Origin: JAGOCV01 sp049445855
GTDB lineage: Bacteria > Pseudomonadota > Gammaproteobacteria > Burkholderiales > Burkholderiaceae_C
Direction: 5' to 3'
Length of the DNA: 64,000 bases
Assembly (NCBI RefSeq): GCF_049445855.1
Contig: NZ_JBMSDV010000002.1
Coordinates: forward strand, 434,001 to 498,000
Made by a program: the position numbers and the translations under genes. Under the pieces are notes generated by a model. The model did not search any database and was not told the origin of the DNA. It saw only the letters and a program-made list of their open reading frames with translations. Positions 24,365 to 32,782 of this stretch are shown here, piece by piece. Numbering within the stretch: position 1 is the first letter of the stretch; every line of letters starts with the position of its first letter.

Positions 24365-25072
24365 ATGATCTCCATTCGATCCGTACTGACTTCTGGACTC
24401 GTGACTCTGCTTGCATTACCTGCGGCGCACGCGCTCACGGCCGAGGAGGAGGCAATGATCAGGGCGGCACTTGGTCCCAAGGTTCCCATCTATGCCGATA
24501 TCAGCGCGGCTACCAAGAAGCGAGAGCCCCGAACCGTGCCGCCACGCACGGTCTACGATGACTGCATCTTGAAGAACATGGCGGGGGTTGCCAACGATGC
24601 GGCAGCACGCTCGGTGCGGCAGGCATGTGAGGGCAAGCAGAAGCAGTTCGTGGCCGAGACCCGCTCAAAGTACGACCAGCAGTACGGGCAGGTGGCTGAT
24701 GACGCCGTGCTCGAAGTGACCAAGGTTGAATCACGGGATGGGATGACGCGGATCTCTTTGCGGAATGGCGATCAGGGAACCAAGAAGATTGTCACGTATG
24801 CACGGGTACTGGTCGGTGGACATGCGGTGCTTGGCGAGGGCTGCAGGGGCTTCTACGAGATATTCAGCATTCTGGCCAACATCGCACCGGGTGGCACGGT
24901 GGTGGCAGAGGTGCAGCCCAAGGCGCTTGGCAAGGGAGCGGAGCCCTGCGTCGAGGTGCTGGCCGCCCGGGTGAAGGAGCCAGCATGGTCCGATAGCTTG
25001 AAGGCTGCCGCGACGTCGAGGGTGAAGCCCATGCAGGATGATTTTCTGGAAGCTTACGAGGGTTCTCGATAG
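24365..25072 (+). CDS. Exported hypothetical protein, 235 residues
   Basis: Starts at the ATG at 24365, 7 bp after the lipoprotein gene, so they are probably one operon. Residues 1-23 (MISIRSVLTSGLVTLLALPA and AHA) form a Sec signal peptide with an AHA cleavage site. A CILKNMAGVANDAAARSVRQAC segment between two cysteines resembles a short motif I have seen in unannotated bacterial exported proteins. The mid-region is predicted beta-rich. No function is known; a periplasmic location is likely. Confidence 0.65.
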   Translation: MISIRSVLTSGLVTLLALPAAHALTAEEEAMIRAALGPKVPIYADISAATKKREPRTVPPRTVYDDCILKNMAGVANDAAARSVRQACEGKQKQFVAETRSKYDQQYGQVADDAVLEVTKVESRDGMTRISLRNGDQGTKKIVTYARVLVGGHAVLGEGCRGFYEIFSILANIAPGGTVVAEVQPKALGKGAEPCVEVLAARVKEPAWSDSLKAAATSRVKPMQDDFLEAYEGSR

Positions 25073-25191
25073 ACGTCTCATGGAATTGGGTTGGTGACGA
25101 CCGGCAGAGTAGCAGGCTCATCAGCTGATCACGGAGTGGCGTGACATTCGATAAACGCGGCCATTTTGCGGACAGCCCTCGCGCCCATGGC

Positions 25192-25488
25192 TCAACTGCC
25201 TGGTTCGGCACCAGTAAAGCGGTGGATCAGTGACGATTCGATGAGTTGTCCGATAGCGGCTGAGGTCACCGAACTGTGCAGCTTTCCATCTTCGCTGCGT
25301 GGCAGCTCGCAGAGAAGCGTAGTGCGGCAGGGCATCTCGTTGCCCAGAACATGGATGGCTCCTATGAATTCCACCATATCTTTGCCATCATGGTGCCCAA
25401 CTTGGTAGTGGCCGATGTAACTCGCAGGCAGCCTGTGACTGCCAATCTCGATGGTTAGAGATCCGTTGATGGGTTCGCTCTCTGCCAC
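25192..25488 (-). CDS. Hypothetical protein, 98 residues
   Basis: Not recognised. A polar protein with alternating hydrophobic segments (SLTIEIGSHRLPASYIGHY) that looks beta-rich, with no signal peptide or membrane helix. It lies 18 bp downstream of another small gene on the same strand, so the two may be co-transcribed. It is convergent with the exported-protein gene ending at 25072. The reading frame looks coding by amino-acid composition, but I have no motif support. Confidence 0.45.
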   Translation of the reverse strand: MAESEPINGSLTIEIGSHRLPASYIGHYQVGHHDGKDMVEFIGAIHVLGNEMPCRTTLLCELPRSEDGKLHSSVTSAAIGQLIESSLIHRFTGAEPGS

Positions 25489-25506
25489 TTCGATTTCCTC
25501 ACGAAA

Positions 25507-25770
25507 TCAGTTGGGTGAAATCATTGGATGGATGCTTGCACCCGTTCGCGCAATGTTCAATCCGGATACTCCGAACGCCTTCATCGCTGACTCGTAAAGC
25601 AACTGCTCGCGCTCGATGGCAGCCTGAGCTGCCTGCAACTGCTCGTTTGATGGGCCGGGGCCAACGCTCTGTGCTTTCGCAATCTCGGCCTGGAACACCA
25701 GGTTCTTCAGGTCCGAAGCAGCGCGATGGGCTTGATGCCATTGTTCAAGTGAGTCGTTCCAGCGATCCAT
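25507..25770 (-). CDS. Hypothetical helical protein, 87 residues
   Basis: Not recognised. Predicted mostly helical, with a likely coiled coil over residues 1-65 (RWNDSLEQWHQAHRAAS, then QLQAAQAAIEREQLLYESAM). No signal peptide. It is followed on the same strand by a 98-residue unknown gene. No clear Shine-Dalgarno sequence precedes the ATG. A minus-strand terminator lies 30 bp upstream, so it is separately expressed from the large operon further upstream. Confidence 0.5.
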   Translation of the reverse strand: MDRWNDSLEQWHQAHRAASDLKNLVFQAEIAKAQSVGPGPSNEQLQAAQAAIEREQLLYESAMKAFGVSGLNIARTGASIHPMISPN

Positions 25771-25799
25771 AGGACAAGTCGTTGAAAGGAGGCACTGCT

Positions 25800-25836
25800 A
25801 AAAAAGGACCCCACGAAGCCGTAACTGCATGGGGTC
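25800..25836 (-). terminator. Rho-independent terminator of the two-gene operon
   Basis: On the minus strand GACCCCA pairs with TGGGGTCC and is followed by six T residues (the A-run at 25800-25805). The 16-nt loop contains the GTAACTG segment. It lies 126 bp after the nuclease-like gene stop at 25963. Confidence 0.75.
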
Positions 25837-25962
25837 GAGAGCTTGGGGCGGTAGCCACCCCAGGGGAGGGTGATCAGAGTGTGAAGCAGGTCGCCAGCGT
25901 CGAATGTAGGACACCGCCGTAACATTCTTCACTGCCCTCTATCGTTCCTGCGGAGATGCCGC

Positions 25963-27705
25963 CTATTCGCCCGTTCTTTGCGCTGATTCCTCTGATTGCG
26001 TGGCATCGGGCAGCGCGAATCGATACCAGCTTGAGGCTGGCACAGGATAGCGAAAATGACGTGTGGCGATGAAGTCCAGCGCACCAAGGCCAACTTCCAC
26101 GGCTGGAGACTGCTCAGTCCACTGATAGTCTTTTATCTCCAGAAATCGTGTGATCCGCTGACGTAGCTCGTCGGTCGTGGCTGGTAGGTTATACGGTGCC
26201 TCAGAGTGGCCAGTATCCAATGCGCGACCAACGTACCAACTGACTGCCCAATCCAAAGTCGGATGCCATAGCTGCGCCGTGACTGACCCGTAGTCTCCTG
26301 TTTTGAGGTGTCGGCGTAGTAACTCGTAGTGTTTTTCCAACTTCAGGATGACACACCAAGCTGCAAGCGTGGCCAACGTCCAAGATGTTTGCCGCAGCCG
26401 CTCAAGTAGGCGAGGCTCCCCTGAGCCAACTGCGAGTTCGACGAGATCCTCCAGCGAGTCAGTAGAAACTGGAAAACCATTGTCGGAGCGGAAGGCGATA
26501 TCTACGCGTTTCACGATCTCTTGCACCCATTGAGATGCCCTATCTTGACGACCTGCGACCATGAGAAACATGAGTGCGAGGGTGATGTCAATTATGTGGT
26601 TGTCCATACGCGGCGAGCCGCTGGCGGAATGGTTATCCAGCAAAGCAGTCAATCCATCGGCCAGCGCGTTCACCTCTCGTTGCATGACGTCAGCTTCTTG
26701 CTCGTTACTTGGTAACCTCATAGCACAGCCAAGGCCAATGGAGCCCATCAGGCCGATATGCTGAAAAAGAACAATCGAGAAAGAAGCGCCCTCGCTACTG
26801 TAGCCGGCCATCCCATCACGAACATGAAAAGCTGGTGCTACCGCCTCGTAATAGCGACCTGCCGTAGCCACATACGCTCCCCAAAGCCCAGCGAGGGCAG
26901 GATTCAAGATCTCACGATCCTTCTTTTGGCACAGTTGCACCCGATGCCACGACCAGAGCAACGTGCGTTCGCATATCCAAAGTGCTTGGCGCGAATCGCC
27001 ATCGGTTAAAGCCCATTGGACGCATATCTGTGAAGCCAGATGGGCGCGTCGAAGCGCCTTCAGCAACACTTGCGAATTTTCAGCTGGACGCGCCAGCGTC
27101 CCATCGGCCTTGAGCCCCAATTGCCGCAGCAAGAGGCGGCTGAGGTCGGCGAAGTCATAGTCAATCTCTCCGGATAAAGCCAATGCCTTGCGCAGGTCGG
27201 AGCGGTCTTGAGCAGCAAACAGGTTTTCATCGAGCATGTACTGTTCGACCAGCGCCGCGACGCGATCCGCGCCCCAAAAATCGAATCCAGCTTGGCTGAT
27301 GTATCTGGCTTTGAACCCGTTCCAGTTCAATTCGACTTCCTGCTTCAGATCGCCAGATGTGGCCAACACCACAGTTTTGCGGAAACTTGCGTGCTCAGGT
27401 CCAACCATTTTAGAAAGGTACGCATCAACGACTTCTTCAAGACTTGGACGCACCGCCGTCGGATCGTCTTTCGCCCATTCTCTGCGACCAATATCACCTT
27501 GCTTAATGACAAAGAGCAGCATCTCTTGGGCACCGTCGACCGGCGATGTCCCAACGACTGCGAGGTCTACTCCAAACTGTCGCACTCCGGTTTGAGGCTT
27601 AGATAGCGGTACGTATCCCATCGCAAGACAAAGGTCGGGAAGGAGCTGGTCGAACTCATTGCGCTCGCGTAGCGTGCGTAGGAACTGGCTGATGATGAGC
27701 TTCAT
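25963..27705 (-). CDS. Putative nuclease-like protein (second gene of candidate defence operon)
   Basis: 580 residues. The N-terminal ~160 residues look like a restriction-endonuclease fold: LLPDLCLAMGYVPLSKP, then GVRQFGVDLAVVG with Asp47, then EMLLFVIKQGDIGR with Lys68. Asp47 and Lys68 have the spacing of a PD-(D/E)xK site, but the usual Glu/Gln two residues before the lysine is Val66, so activity is uncertain. The rest is predicted helical without further motifs. It overlaps the upstream 647-residue gene by four bases (ATGA), so the two products are made together. I cannot name the family; a role in phage or plasmid defence is inferred from the fold, operon and island context. Confidence 0.62.
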   Translation of the reverse strand: MKLIISQFLRTLRERNEFDQLLPDLCLAMGYVPLSKPQTGVRQFGVDLAVVGTSPVDGAQEMLLFVIKQGDIGRREWAKDDPTAVRPSLEEVVDAYLSKMVGPEHASFRKTVVLATSGDLKQEVELNWNGFKARYISQAGFDFWGADRVAALVEQYMLDENLFAAQDRSDLRKALALSGEIDYDFADLSRLLLRQLGLKADGTLARPAENSQVLLKALRRAHLASQICVQWALTDGDSRQALWICERTLLWSWHRVQLCQKKDREILNPALAGLWGAYVATAGRYYEAVAPAFHVRDGMAGYSSEGASFSIVLFQHIGLMGSIGLGCAMRLPSNEQEADVMQREVNALADGLTALLDNHSASGSPRMDNHIIDITLALMFLMVAGRQDRASQWVQEIVKRVDIAFRSDNGFPVSTDSLEDLVELAVGSGEPRLLERLRQTSWTLATLAAWCVILKLEKHYELLRRHLKTGDYGSVTAQLWHPTLDWAVSWYVGRALDTGHSEAPYNLPATTDELRQRITRFLEIKDYQWTEQSPAVEVGLGALDFIATRHFRYPVPASSWYRFALPDATQSEESAQRTGE

Positions 27706-29645
27706 GATTGCCCCCGCCTCGCACCGCGGAACAGGTGCAGGCGAATGTCGTTTCCTATTGGGTCCGTTGCGAGTCGTGCTGGCAACTCGACGCTGTGTGA
27801 AACGGACTTGAGTTCTATTTTTGTATCGAGGCCATCGTCATGAAAGCTGAACGTCGTTGCTCCAGCCTTGATGGTCACTTGCGAGGAGATTTGTCGCCAT
27901 ATAGAGTTGCGGCTCGCTCTCTCAAAAGAATCGTCCATCTGACGGGCACGGGCACGCGAGAAGAGTCGACGCAACTCAGCCGGCGGGCGAAACTCATTCC
28001 TGTCGGGCAGGGCCTCTCGTGCTTGGACAACAGCTTCAATGGCCTGAACAACTTGCCGTAAAAATTGTGCTTCAGCTTGTGGACAGTTCTCCCGGTTCGC
28101 AGCTTCTCGTGCGGCTTCAATAGTCCGACCTGGATAGTCGTAACCGATTTGCTCAACCAAGAGGTCATGTGCAATCGGAAAGATGCGTTCGGCCGCATCG
28201 CGAGAACGGAGCAGGGAGAGCGCGAGAGAAGTAAGCTGAGAGCGATCAAGGACAAAGCCCACCAGACGCCTTGCTAAGAAGACGATGCCATCGCGATCAA
28301 GTTCATCAAGCTGATCGATGTCGAGAGGCGGTGGCTGTCGCTCCTCTACATCTGGCACACGCAGAAATCGTGAGGCCGCATCCGCATAGACCGATTGCTC
28401 GCTGAGTAGCCATCGCGTTAGTAGTGGTCCCCAGACTGTTGGATGCGTCGGCAGTTTTCGTGCCGTGTCAGAAAATAGATCGTTTACTGGTCGTTCGGAT
28501 GTTATTGGATGCCGGCCGATCCAATGCGTCAGCGTAGTTGCGGCAAGTATGCGGTGGTCTACGTCACCAAGAAGACGCGCCAGAGAATGGTCGAGTGAGC
28601 GAAGGCCGCCCACACTTTCCGGCGCTAAGGCGGGCATGTGCATCAGTAGGCGAGCCACTATCCCGCGCGCCTGAAGATCTTTGCCATGAAGAAATAGACT
28701 TTGTGCGAGGACCTCGAGAACATCTTGATCCTCTGCGCCGGCGAGGCGAAGTAGAAGATCGTCAAAGGCAGAGGTAACGTGAAATGCGAGCCCGGCTGCC
28801 CTGATGGCGTGGGTACGGCCACCATTCGGCGGAAGTTCGATCAGTTTCGAGAGTTCGAGAGCCGCGTTGTCGTAAGGATGTCCATGCTCGATACCTTCGT
28901 GGATTAAGCGACCGAGCGTCCAAATTCCTTGCTGTGATTGACTGGTACGTCCGGCGTGAGCGTCCGTTCTCGCCAGCGCGATTGCTGCATTGAAGTCCGC
29001 TTTTGCCAGCGCCATGACAGAGCAGCAGATCAGGGGTGCGACTGAGTCCTCGCCGTGCTGAACAGCGGCATCGTGCAATTGCAGCTGCAAGCTTCTGTCG
29101 CGAGTCATTAGCCAGCTTGCAATCGACTCGTAGATGGCGCTGCTGGCTAAGTCGTGGTCGTTCGCTTCATGCCGCGCACTGAGCAGGTCTATGAACGAAT
29201 GGGGAGCGACATCCTTAATGTAAGGCAGGGCAGAACACACCAACTGCAACACTGCGAAGGCGGGGGAACCGGAGCGAATGTGATGGGCCGCCAGCCTGAC
29301 GACATCTTGCTCAGGCATCGCCATCGCCAAGAGCCGCCCTGAGGCTTGATCCTTTTCGCCGATCTCGCTGTTCCACAGCTTCTGCGCGAACTCAAATAGA
29401 GCATCTGTGTCCAGCACGGGCGTAGAAATGGACGAGAAAATCGAATTTGCAATGAAAGAGTTGCGCACGCTGGTGGAAGCAAAAGTCACGCGACCATCCT
29501 TCAGTGACACGCCTTCGGGCAGATCGGTAGACGTCAGTGCTGACGAGGGCGGCACCTCGGCGCTGAGCGCATGCTCACCGTCTTTATGTAGGCGGGACGC
29601 TATTGCGAATAGCTCGGTATGTGACGGCGCGGAGTCTGTGACCAT
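27702..29645 (-). CDS. Large alpha-helical repeat protein (first gene of candidate defence operon)
   Basis: 647 residues, almost entirely helical from about residue 80 to 560, with repeated helix pairs that suggest an Armadillo/HEAT-like or TPR-like solenoid. No P-loop, nuclease or membrane motif is visible. The last ~70 residues become beta-rich (TIKAGATTFSFHDDGLD). The ATG at 29645 has no Shine-Dalgarno sequence; a start-stop pair with a good one lies 46 bp upstream. Partnered by ATGA overlap with the nuclease-like gene, it could be a sensor or scaffold. Family not recognised. Confidence 0.62.
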   Translation of the reverse strand: MVTDSAPSHTELFAIASRLHKDGEHALSAEVPPSSALTSTDLPEGVSLKDGRVTFASTSVRNSFIANSIFSSISTPVLDTDALFEFAQKLWNSEIGEKDQASGRLLAMAMPEQDVVRLAAHHIRSGSPAFAVLQLVCSALPYIKDVAPHSFIDLLSARHEANDHDLASSAIYESIASWLMTRDRSLQLQLHDAAVQHGEDSVAPLICCSVMALAKADFNAAIALARTDAHAGRTSQSQQGIWTLGRLIHEGIEHGHPYDNAALELSKLIELPPNGGRTHAIRAAGLAFHVTSAFDDLLLRLAGAEDQDVLEVLAQSLFLHGKDLQARGIVARLLMHMPALAPESVGGLRSLDHSLARLLGDVDHRILAATTLTHWIGRHPITSERPVNDLFSDTARKLPTHPTVWGPLLTRWLLSEQSVYADAASRFLRVPDVEERQPPPLDIDQLDELDRDGIVFLARRLVGFVLDRSQLTSLALSLLRSRDAAERIFPIAHDLLVEQIGYDYPGRTIEAAREAANRENCPQAEAQFLRQVVQAIEAVVQAREALPDRNEFRPPAELRRLFSRARARQMDDSFERASRNSIWRQISSQVTIKAGATTFSFHDDGLDTKIELKSVSHSVELPARLATDPIGNDIRLHLFRGARRGQS

Positions 29646-29693
29646 TGGAGGAAGCTGATACTTTCAGTGGGTCGTCGATATTAAGAGTTTCCT

Positions 29694-29710
29694 CTACATC
29701 CGTCTCCTCC
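29694..29710 (-). other. Start-stop element (SD-ATG-TAG) upstream of the helical-repeat gene
   Basis: On the minus strand GGAGG (29710-29706) is followed after 6 nt by ATG (29699) and immediately TAG (29694-29696). The true gene starts 46 bp later without a Shine-Dalgarno sequence. This may be a regulatory start-stop followed by reinitiation, or a decayed upstream start. Confidence 0.35.
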
Positions 29711-29793
29711 CTACTTTGCTATTCAGTCGGATCGCGTGACGAGCCGCTACTCATTACGCAGTTCGACAAAGTTGCGCTGCGCCGACGCGTGGA

Positions 29794-29900
29794 CGGTTCG
29801 GTTCTGGTATGCCCAAACCGAACCGGAAACGAATTGGTTCGATAAGACGGTTGCGCCATTTAAATCGAACCACTATTATTGGAACCACCTAAACCGAACT
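29794..29900. promoter_or_regulatory. res-like array of GGTTCG/CGAACC inverted repeats
   Basis: Site I: CGGTTCGGTT (29794-29803) with the perfect inverse AACCGAACCG (29816-29825), 32 bp in all. Site II: TGGTTCGAT (29835-29843) and ATCGAACCA (29864-29872), 38 bp. A third region has GGAACC (29881-29886) and AAACCGAACT (29891-29900). Three dyads directly upstream of a serine recombinase gene is the layout of a resolvase res site, where binding also represses the gene. Confidence 0.7.
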
Positions 29901-29909
29901 GGAGTGACC

Positions 29910-30530
29910 ATGTTGGTCCGGGCATACCTGAGAGCGTCTAAGTCGGAGCAAGATGCCGGGCAGGCGCAGGCGGAGCTGAGGGCGTTCGCCAAGGAGCGCC
30001 AGATCCGAATCGCGGCGTTCTACATCGAGCACGAATCTGGGGCCAGCTTGAGTCGCCCTGAGCTGTTCCGTCTCCTGGAGGAAAGCCACCCTGGCGACGT
30101 GCTGCTGATTGAGCAGGTTGACAGGCTCTCCCGGCTAAACGCAGCCGACTGGGACATTTTAAAGACCATGTTGCACGAGAAGAAGGTGAGGGTAGTAGCC
30201 TTGGACTTGCCCACATCGTGGCAGCTCGCCAGCACGGGTGACCAGCTTACGCAGCGCCTTATGGATGCACTCAACAGCATGATGCTGGACATGCTCGCGG
30301 CAATCGCTCGGAAGGACTACGAAGATCGCCGTCGTCGCGCTGCACAGGGAATACAGAAGGCGAAGGCCGCAGGAAAGTATCGAGGCCGGCGCGCGGATGA
30401 TCAGCGCAATCAGTCGATCTTGGCGATGCTCAAGGGTGGTATGTCATGGAGCGATGTCTGCAGCGCCACCGGCGCGTCTCGTTCCACTCTCAGTAGGCTG
30501 ACGAAGGTCGCTGCCGTAAAGAGCGCATGA
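29910..30530 (+). CDS. Serine recombinase (resolvase/invertase family)
   Basis: 206 residues from the ATG at 29910 (GGAG 5 bp upstream). The catalytic serine is Ser10 in RAYLRASKSEQD; further resolvase signatures are GASLSRPELFRLL and LLIEQVDRLSRL. The C-terminal helix-turn-helix (MSWSDVCSATGASRSTLSRL) binds the dyads upstream. Such proteins resolve multimers or cointegrates of plasmids and transposons. A related transposase is not present, so this is a leftover or an island-specific resolvase. The frame extends upstream to 29736 but that part covers the binding sites. Confidence 0.9.
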   Translation: MLVRAYLRASKSEQDAGQAQAELRAFAKERQIRIAAFYIEHESGASLSRPELFRLLEESHPGDVLLIEQVDRLSRLNAADWDILKTMLHEKKVRVVALDLPTSWQLASTGDQLTQRLMDALNSMMLDMLAAIARKDYEDRRRRAAQGIQKAKAAGKYRGRRADDQRNQSILAMLKGGMSWSDVCSATGASRSTLSRLTKVAAVKSA

Positions 30531-30626
30531 CGAGCCTCAGTGACCAGGGTAACGAGCGATTGGAGATGATTTAAGTCAAAGGAAGTACATTTAGTTCTCG
30601 ACGAAATAAACAATCGAGGACATGGA

Positions 30627-31490
30627 ATGACCAGCTTTGAACTTGTTAAGGTGGCCCTTGATAGCCTGTATGCCGAAGCCCAAGCAGAGCATGGGAAGAA
30701 GGCGGACGCCACAATTGCCGCATGTATCGAATACCTTGCTAAGAGCTACAGCGGTCTGAACACACCGGGTCGTGCGGCTGTGGATTACAAAGATCCTGCT
30801 ACGCGATTCGCATACGTCTACAAATACGTTGCTTCTCACAGCGACTATGTGGTCCAAGTGCTTGAAGCATTGCAGAAGCAAAGGAAGCCGATTTTTGGCG
30901 CTGAAAACATCCGGGTCTCTTGTGTGGGTGGTGGACCCGGAAGTGACATCGTAGGCGTGCTTCGCTATTTAGATGAAAACAAGCACGTCGAGAAGGTGTC
31001 TAAGGTGACGTGCTATTTGCTGGATCGAGAGCAGGCTTGGGCAGATACTTGGACCGAACTCGACGATTCATTGAAGACGGATCTGGTTTTGCACGCCAAC
31101 TTTCAACCGCTCGATGTCACTGATCCGGACTCATGGGCTCAGCAGAAGAAATTCTTGCAGGCGGACCTTTTTACGATGAGCTACTTCGTGTCGGAGGTGA
31201 AATCGCTTGATAGCGGTGGCGTTGTCTCTACCTTCTGGAAGACGCTCTTCAAGAACGCGAAGTCAGGCGCCCTGTTTCTCTATGACGACAATGGCCATGA
31301 CAGTTTCAACAACTACTTCGACGCCTTGTGGAAGGCTGAGGGTCTTAAGTGCATAGTGGAGGCGACCAACAGTTGGGTTTGGCCTCGTGGAAATGAACAG
31401 AAATCCGAGTTGGGTGACTATCTCAACAAGTTCGGGCAACAGCCCAAGCTGAAGACACCGCTGAGCTATCGGGTCCTACAGAAACTGTGA
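30627..31490 (+). CDS. SAM-dependent methyltransferase-like protein
   Basis: 287 residues. SCVGGGPGSDIVGVL (about residues 98-112) is the glycine-rich motif I of class I methyltransferases, and TCYLLDREQAW about 25 residues later is the acidic motif II. The N-terminal ~90 residues are a helical extension. The substrate is unknown. The TGA overlaps the GTG start of the alkB-like gene by four bases, so the two act in one operon. The pairing of a methyltransferase with AlkB recalls eukaryotic ALKBH8, which modifies tRNA wobble uridine, but I infer no specific substrate. Confidence 0.68.
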   Translation: MTSFELVKVALDSLYAEAQAEHGKKADATIAACIEYLAKSYSGLNTPGRAAVDYKDPATRFAYVYKYVASHSDYVVQVLEALQKQRKPIFGAENIRVSCVGGGPGSDIVGVLRYLDENKHVEKVSKVTCYLLDREQAWADTWTELDDSLKTDLVLHANFQPLDVTDPDSWAQQKKFLQADLFTMSYFVSEVKSLDSGGVVSTFWKTLFKNAKSGALFLYDDNGHDSFNNYFDALWKAEGLKCIVEATNSWVWPRGNEQKSELGDYLNKFGQQPKLKTPLSYRVLQKL

Positions 31491-32098
31491 CAGCTGATTT
31501 ATTTAGCGAGCGATCGTCGTTTGAACGTCTGCCTCTTGAAGGAGGCGACGTGCAGATTTGGCGCGACTTCCTGCCACCGACCCGCGCACAAGCGGTGCTC
31601 GTAGATTTGATCGAGAACACACCATGGAGGGCTGAGGAAATTGTGGTGTGGGGAAAGCGGCATCCTCAACCTCGCCTGATCGCTTGGTTTGGTGATCTTG
31701 GTAAGAAGTACACCTACTCGGGGATTGCCATGAGCCCACTGCCCTGGACGGGGGAACTTGATGCCCTGCGAGAACAGGTCGAAGCCGCTTGTTTGGTGCG
31801 GTTCAACAGCGTCCTGCTGAACTACTATCGCAGCGAACGGGACAGCATGGGCCTACATAGCGATGACGAGCCGGAGCTTGGACCTCGGCCCGTGATTGCG
31901 TCTCTTAGCGTTGGAGAGGAGCGCGTATTTGCGTTCAAGTCCAAAACTTCTCCTGTGCAATCCGCGAGCCTGCCACTACCTTCCGGCAGCCTGCTGTTGA
32001 TGCAAGGTGATACGCAGAAGAATTGGAAGCACGGCATCGCAAAATCAACGCGACGCATGGGTCCTCGCGTTAACCTCACGTTCCGGCAGATTTCTTAA
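31487..32098 (+). CDS. AlkB-family 2-oxoglutarate/Fe(II) dioxygenase
   Basis: 203 residues from GTG, overlapping the methyltransferase stop by four bases. The iron ligands are His124 and Asp126 in GLHSDDEPELG and His182 in NWKHGIAKS; the 2-oxoglutarate-binding arginine lies in RVNLTFR. NSVLLNYYRSERDSMG is the conserved stretch before the HxD. The family demethylates alkylated DNA or RNA bases, or hydroxylates modified tRNA bases. Association with a methyltransferase in one operon within a mobile island is unusual and argues for a role other than plain alkylation repair. Confidence 0.88.
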   Translation: MTADLFSERSSFERLPLEGGDVQIWRDFLPPTRAQAVLVDLIENTPWRAEEIVVWGKRHPQPRLIAWFGDLGKKYTYSGIAMSPLPWTGELDALREQVEAACLVRFNSVLLNYYRSERDSMGLHSDDEPELGPRPVIASLSVGEERVFAFKSKTSPVQSASLPLPSGSLLLMQGDTQKNWKHGIAKSTRRMGPRVNLTFRQIS

Positions 32099-32116
32099 CT
32101 TTCCAGCGTCGGACTT

Positions 32117-32782
32117 TCACCGAGTGCGGCGAGACCGCTCCACCTCCCCTTCGACCATTTTCAGCAGCCTTCGTGGGTCGGGCTCGGGCAGCGGTTTTCC
32201 GTTGACGAAGAAGGTCGGCGTCGCACGCACGCCCACCGCCTGGAGATCGGCCATGTCTTGCTCAAGCACTTTGTTCACCGCCCCGGTCTTCAGGTAAGCG
32301 GCGGCCTTCTCCAGATCGAGTCCGGCAGCGCTGGCAAAGCCCCAAATTCGCTCGGTGGCCGGGTTGTTGTGGCTGGCCCAGACGGGCTGAGATTCCATCA
32401 AGGCGTCCATGACAGGCTCGAACAGGTTTTGCTGGCGCGCCGCTTCGAGAACCTGCACCCCGGCCACGGAGGGCTCCCGATGGAAGGGTACGTATCGGAT
32501 CACCAGGCGTGCCTCCTTGGGATAGGCCGCCAGGATATGCTTCACATAGGGGTGAAATGCCCGGCAGGCTTCGCACGCCGGATCGAAGAACTCGACTATG
32601 GTCACGGAGGCGTTGGCAGGTCCTACAACGGGAGAATGCTCCCGCACCATGACGTTGAAACTGGCGGCGGCCTGCTCGGCTGCCTTCTGTCGGTCATGGT
32701 GCTGGTAGAGAAGGACGGCAGCGGCGAACGAGGCCAGCGCAACCAGCGCGGTGAGGAGGACGATGGTGTTGCGTCGGGTCAT
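32117..32782 (-). CDS. DsbA-like thiol-disulfide oxidoreductase, membrane-anchored or exported
   Basis: 221 residues from the ATG at 32782; the longer frame upstream is shadow sequence of the neighbour. Residues 7-27 (IVLLTALVALASFAAAVLLY) are an uncleaved membrane anchor or signal. The active site is CEAC in FFDPACEACRAF and the cis-proline loop is ATPTFFVNG, so it belongs to the DsbA/BdbD thioredoxin-like group. It introduces disulfides in periplasmic proteins. It overlaps the dsbB-like gene by four bases and is convergent with the alkB-like gene. Confidence 0.88.
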   Translation of the reverse strand: MTRRNTIVLLTALVALASFAAAVLLYQHHDRQKAAEQAAASFNVMVREHSPVVGPANASVTIVEFFDPACEACRAFHPYVKHILAAYPKEARLVIRYVPFHREPSVAGVQVLEAARQQNLFEPVMDALMESQPVWASHNNPATERIWGFASAAGLDLEKAAAYLKTGAVNKVLEQDMADLQAVGVRATPTFFVNGKPLPEPDPRRLLKMVEGEVERSRRTR

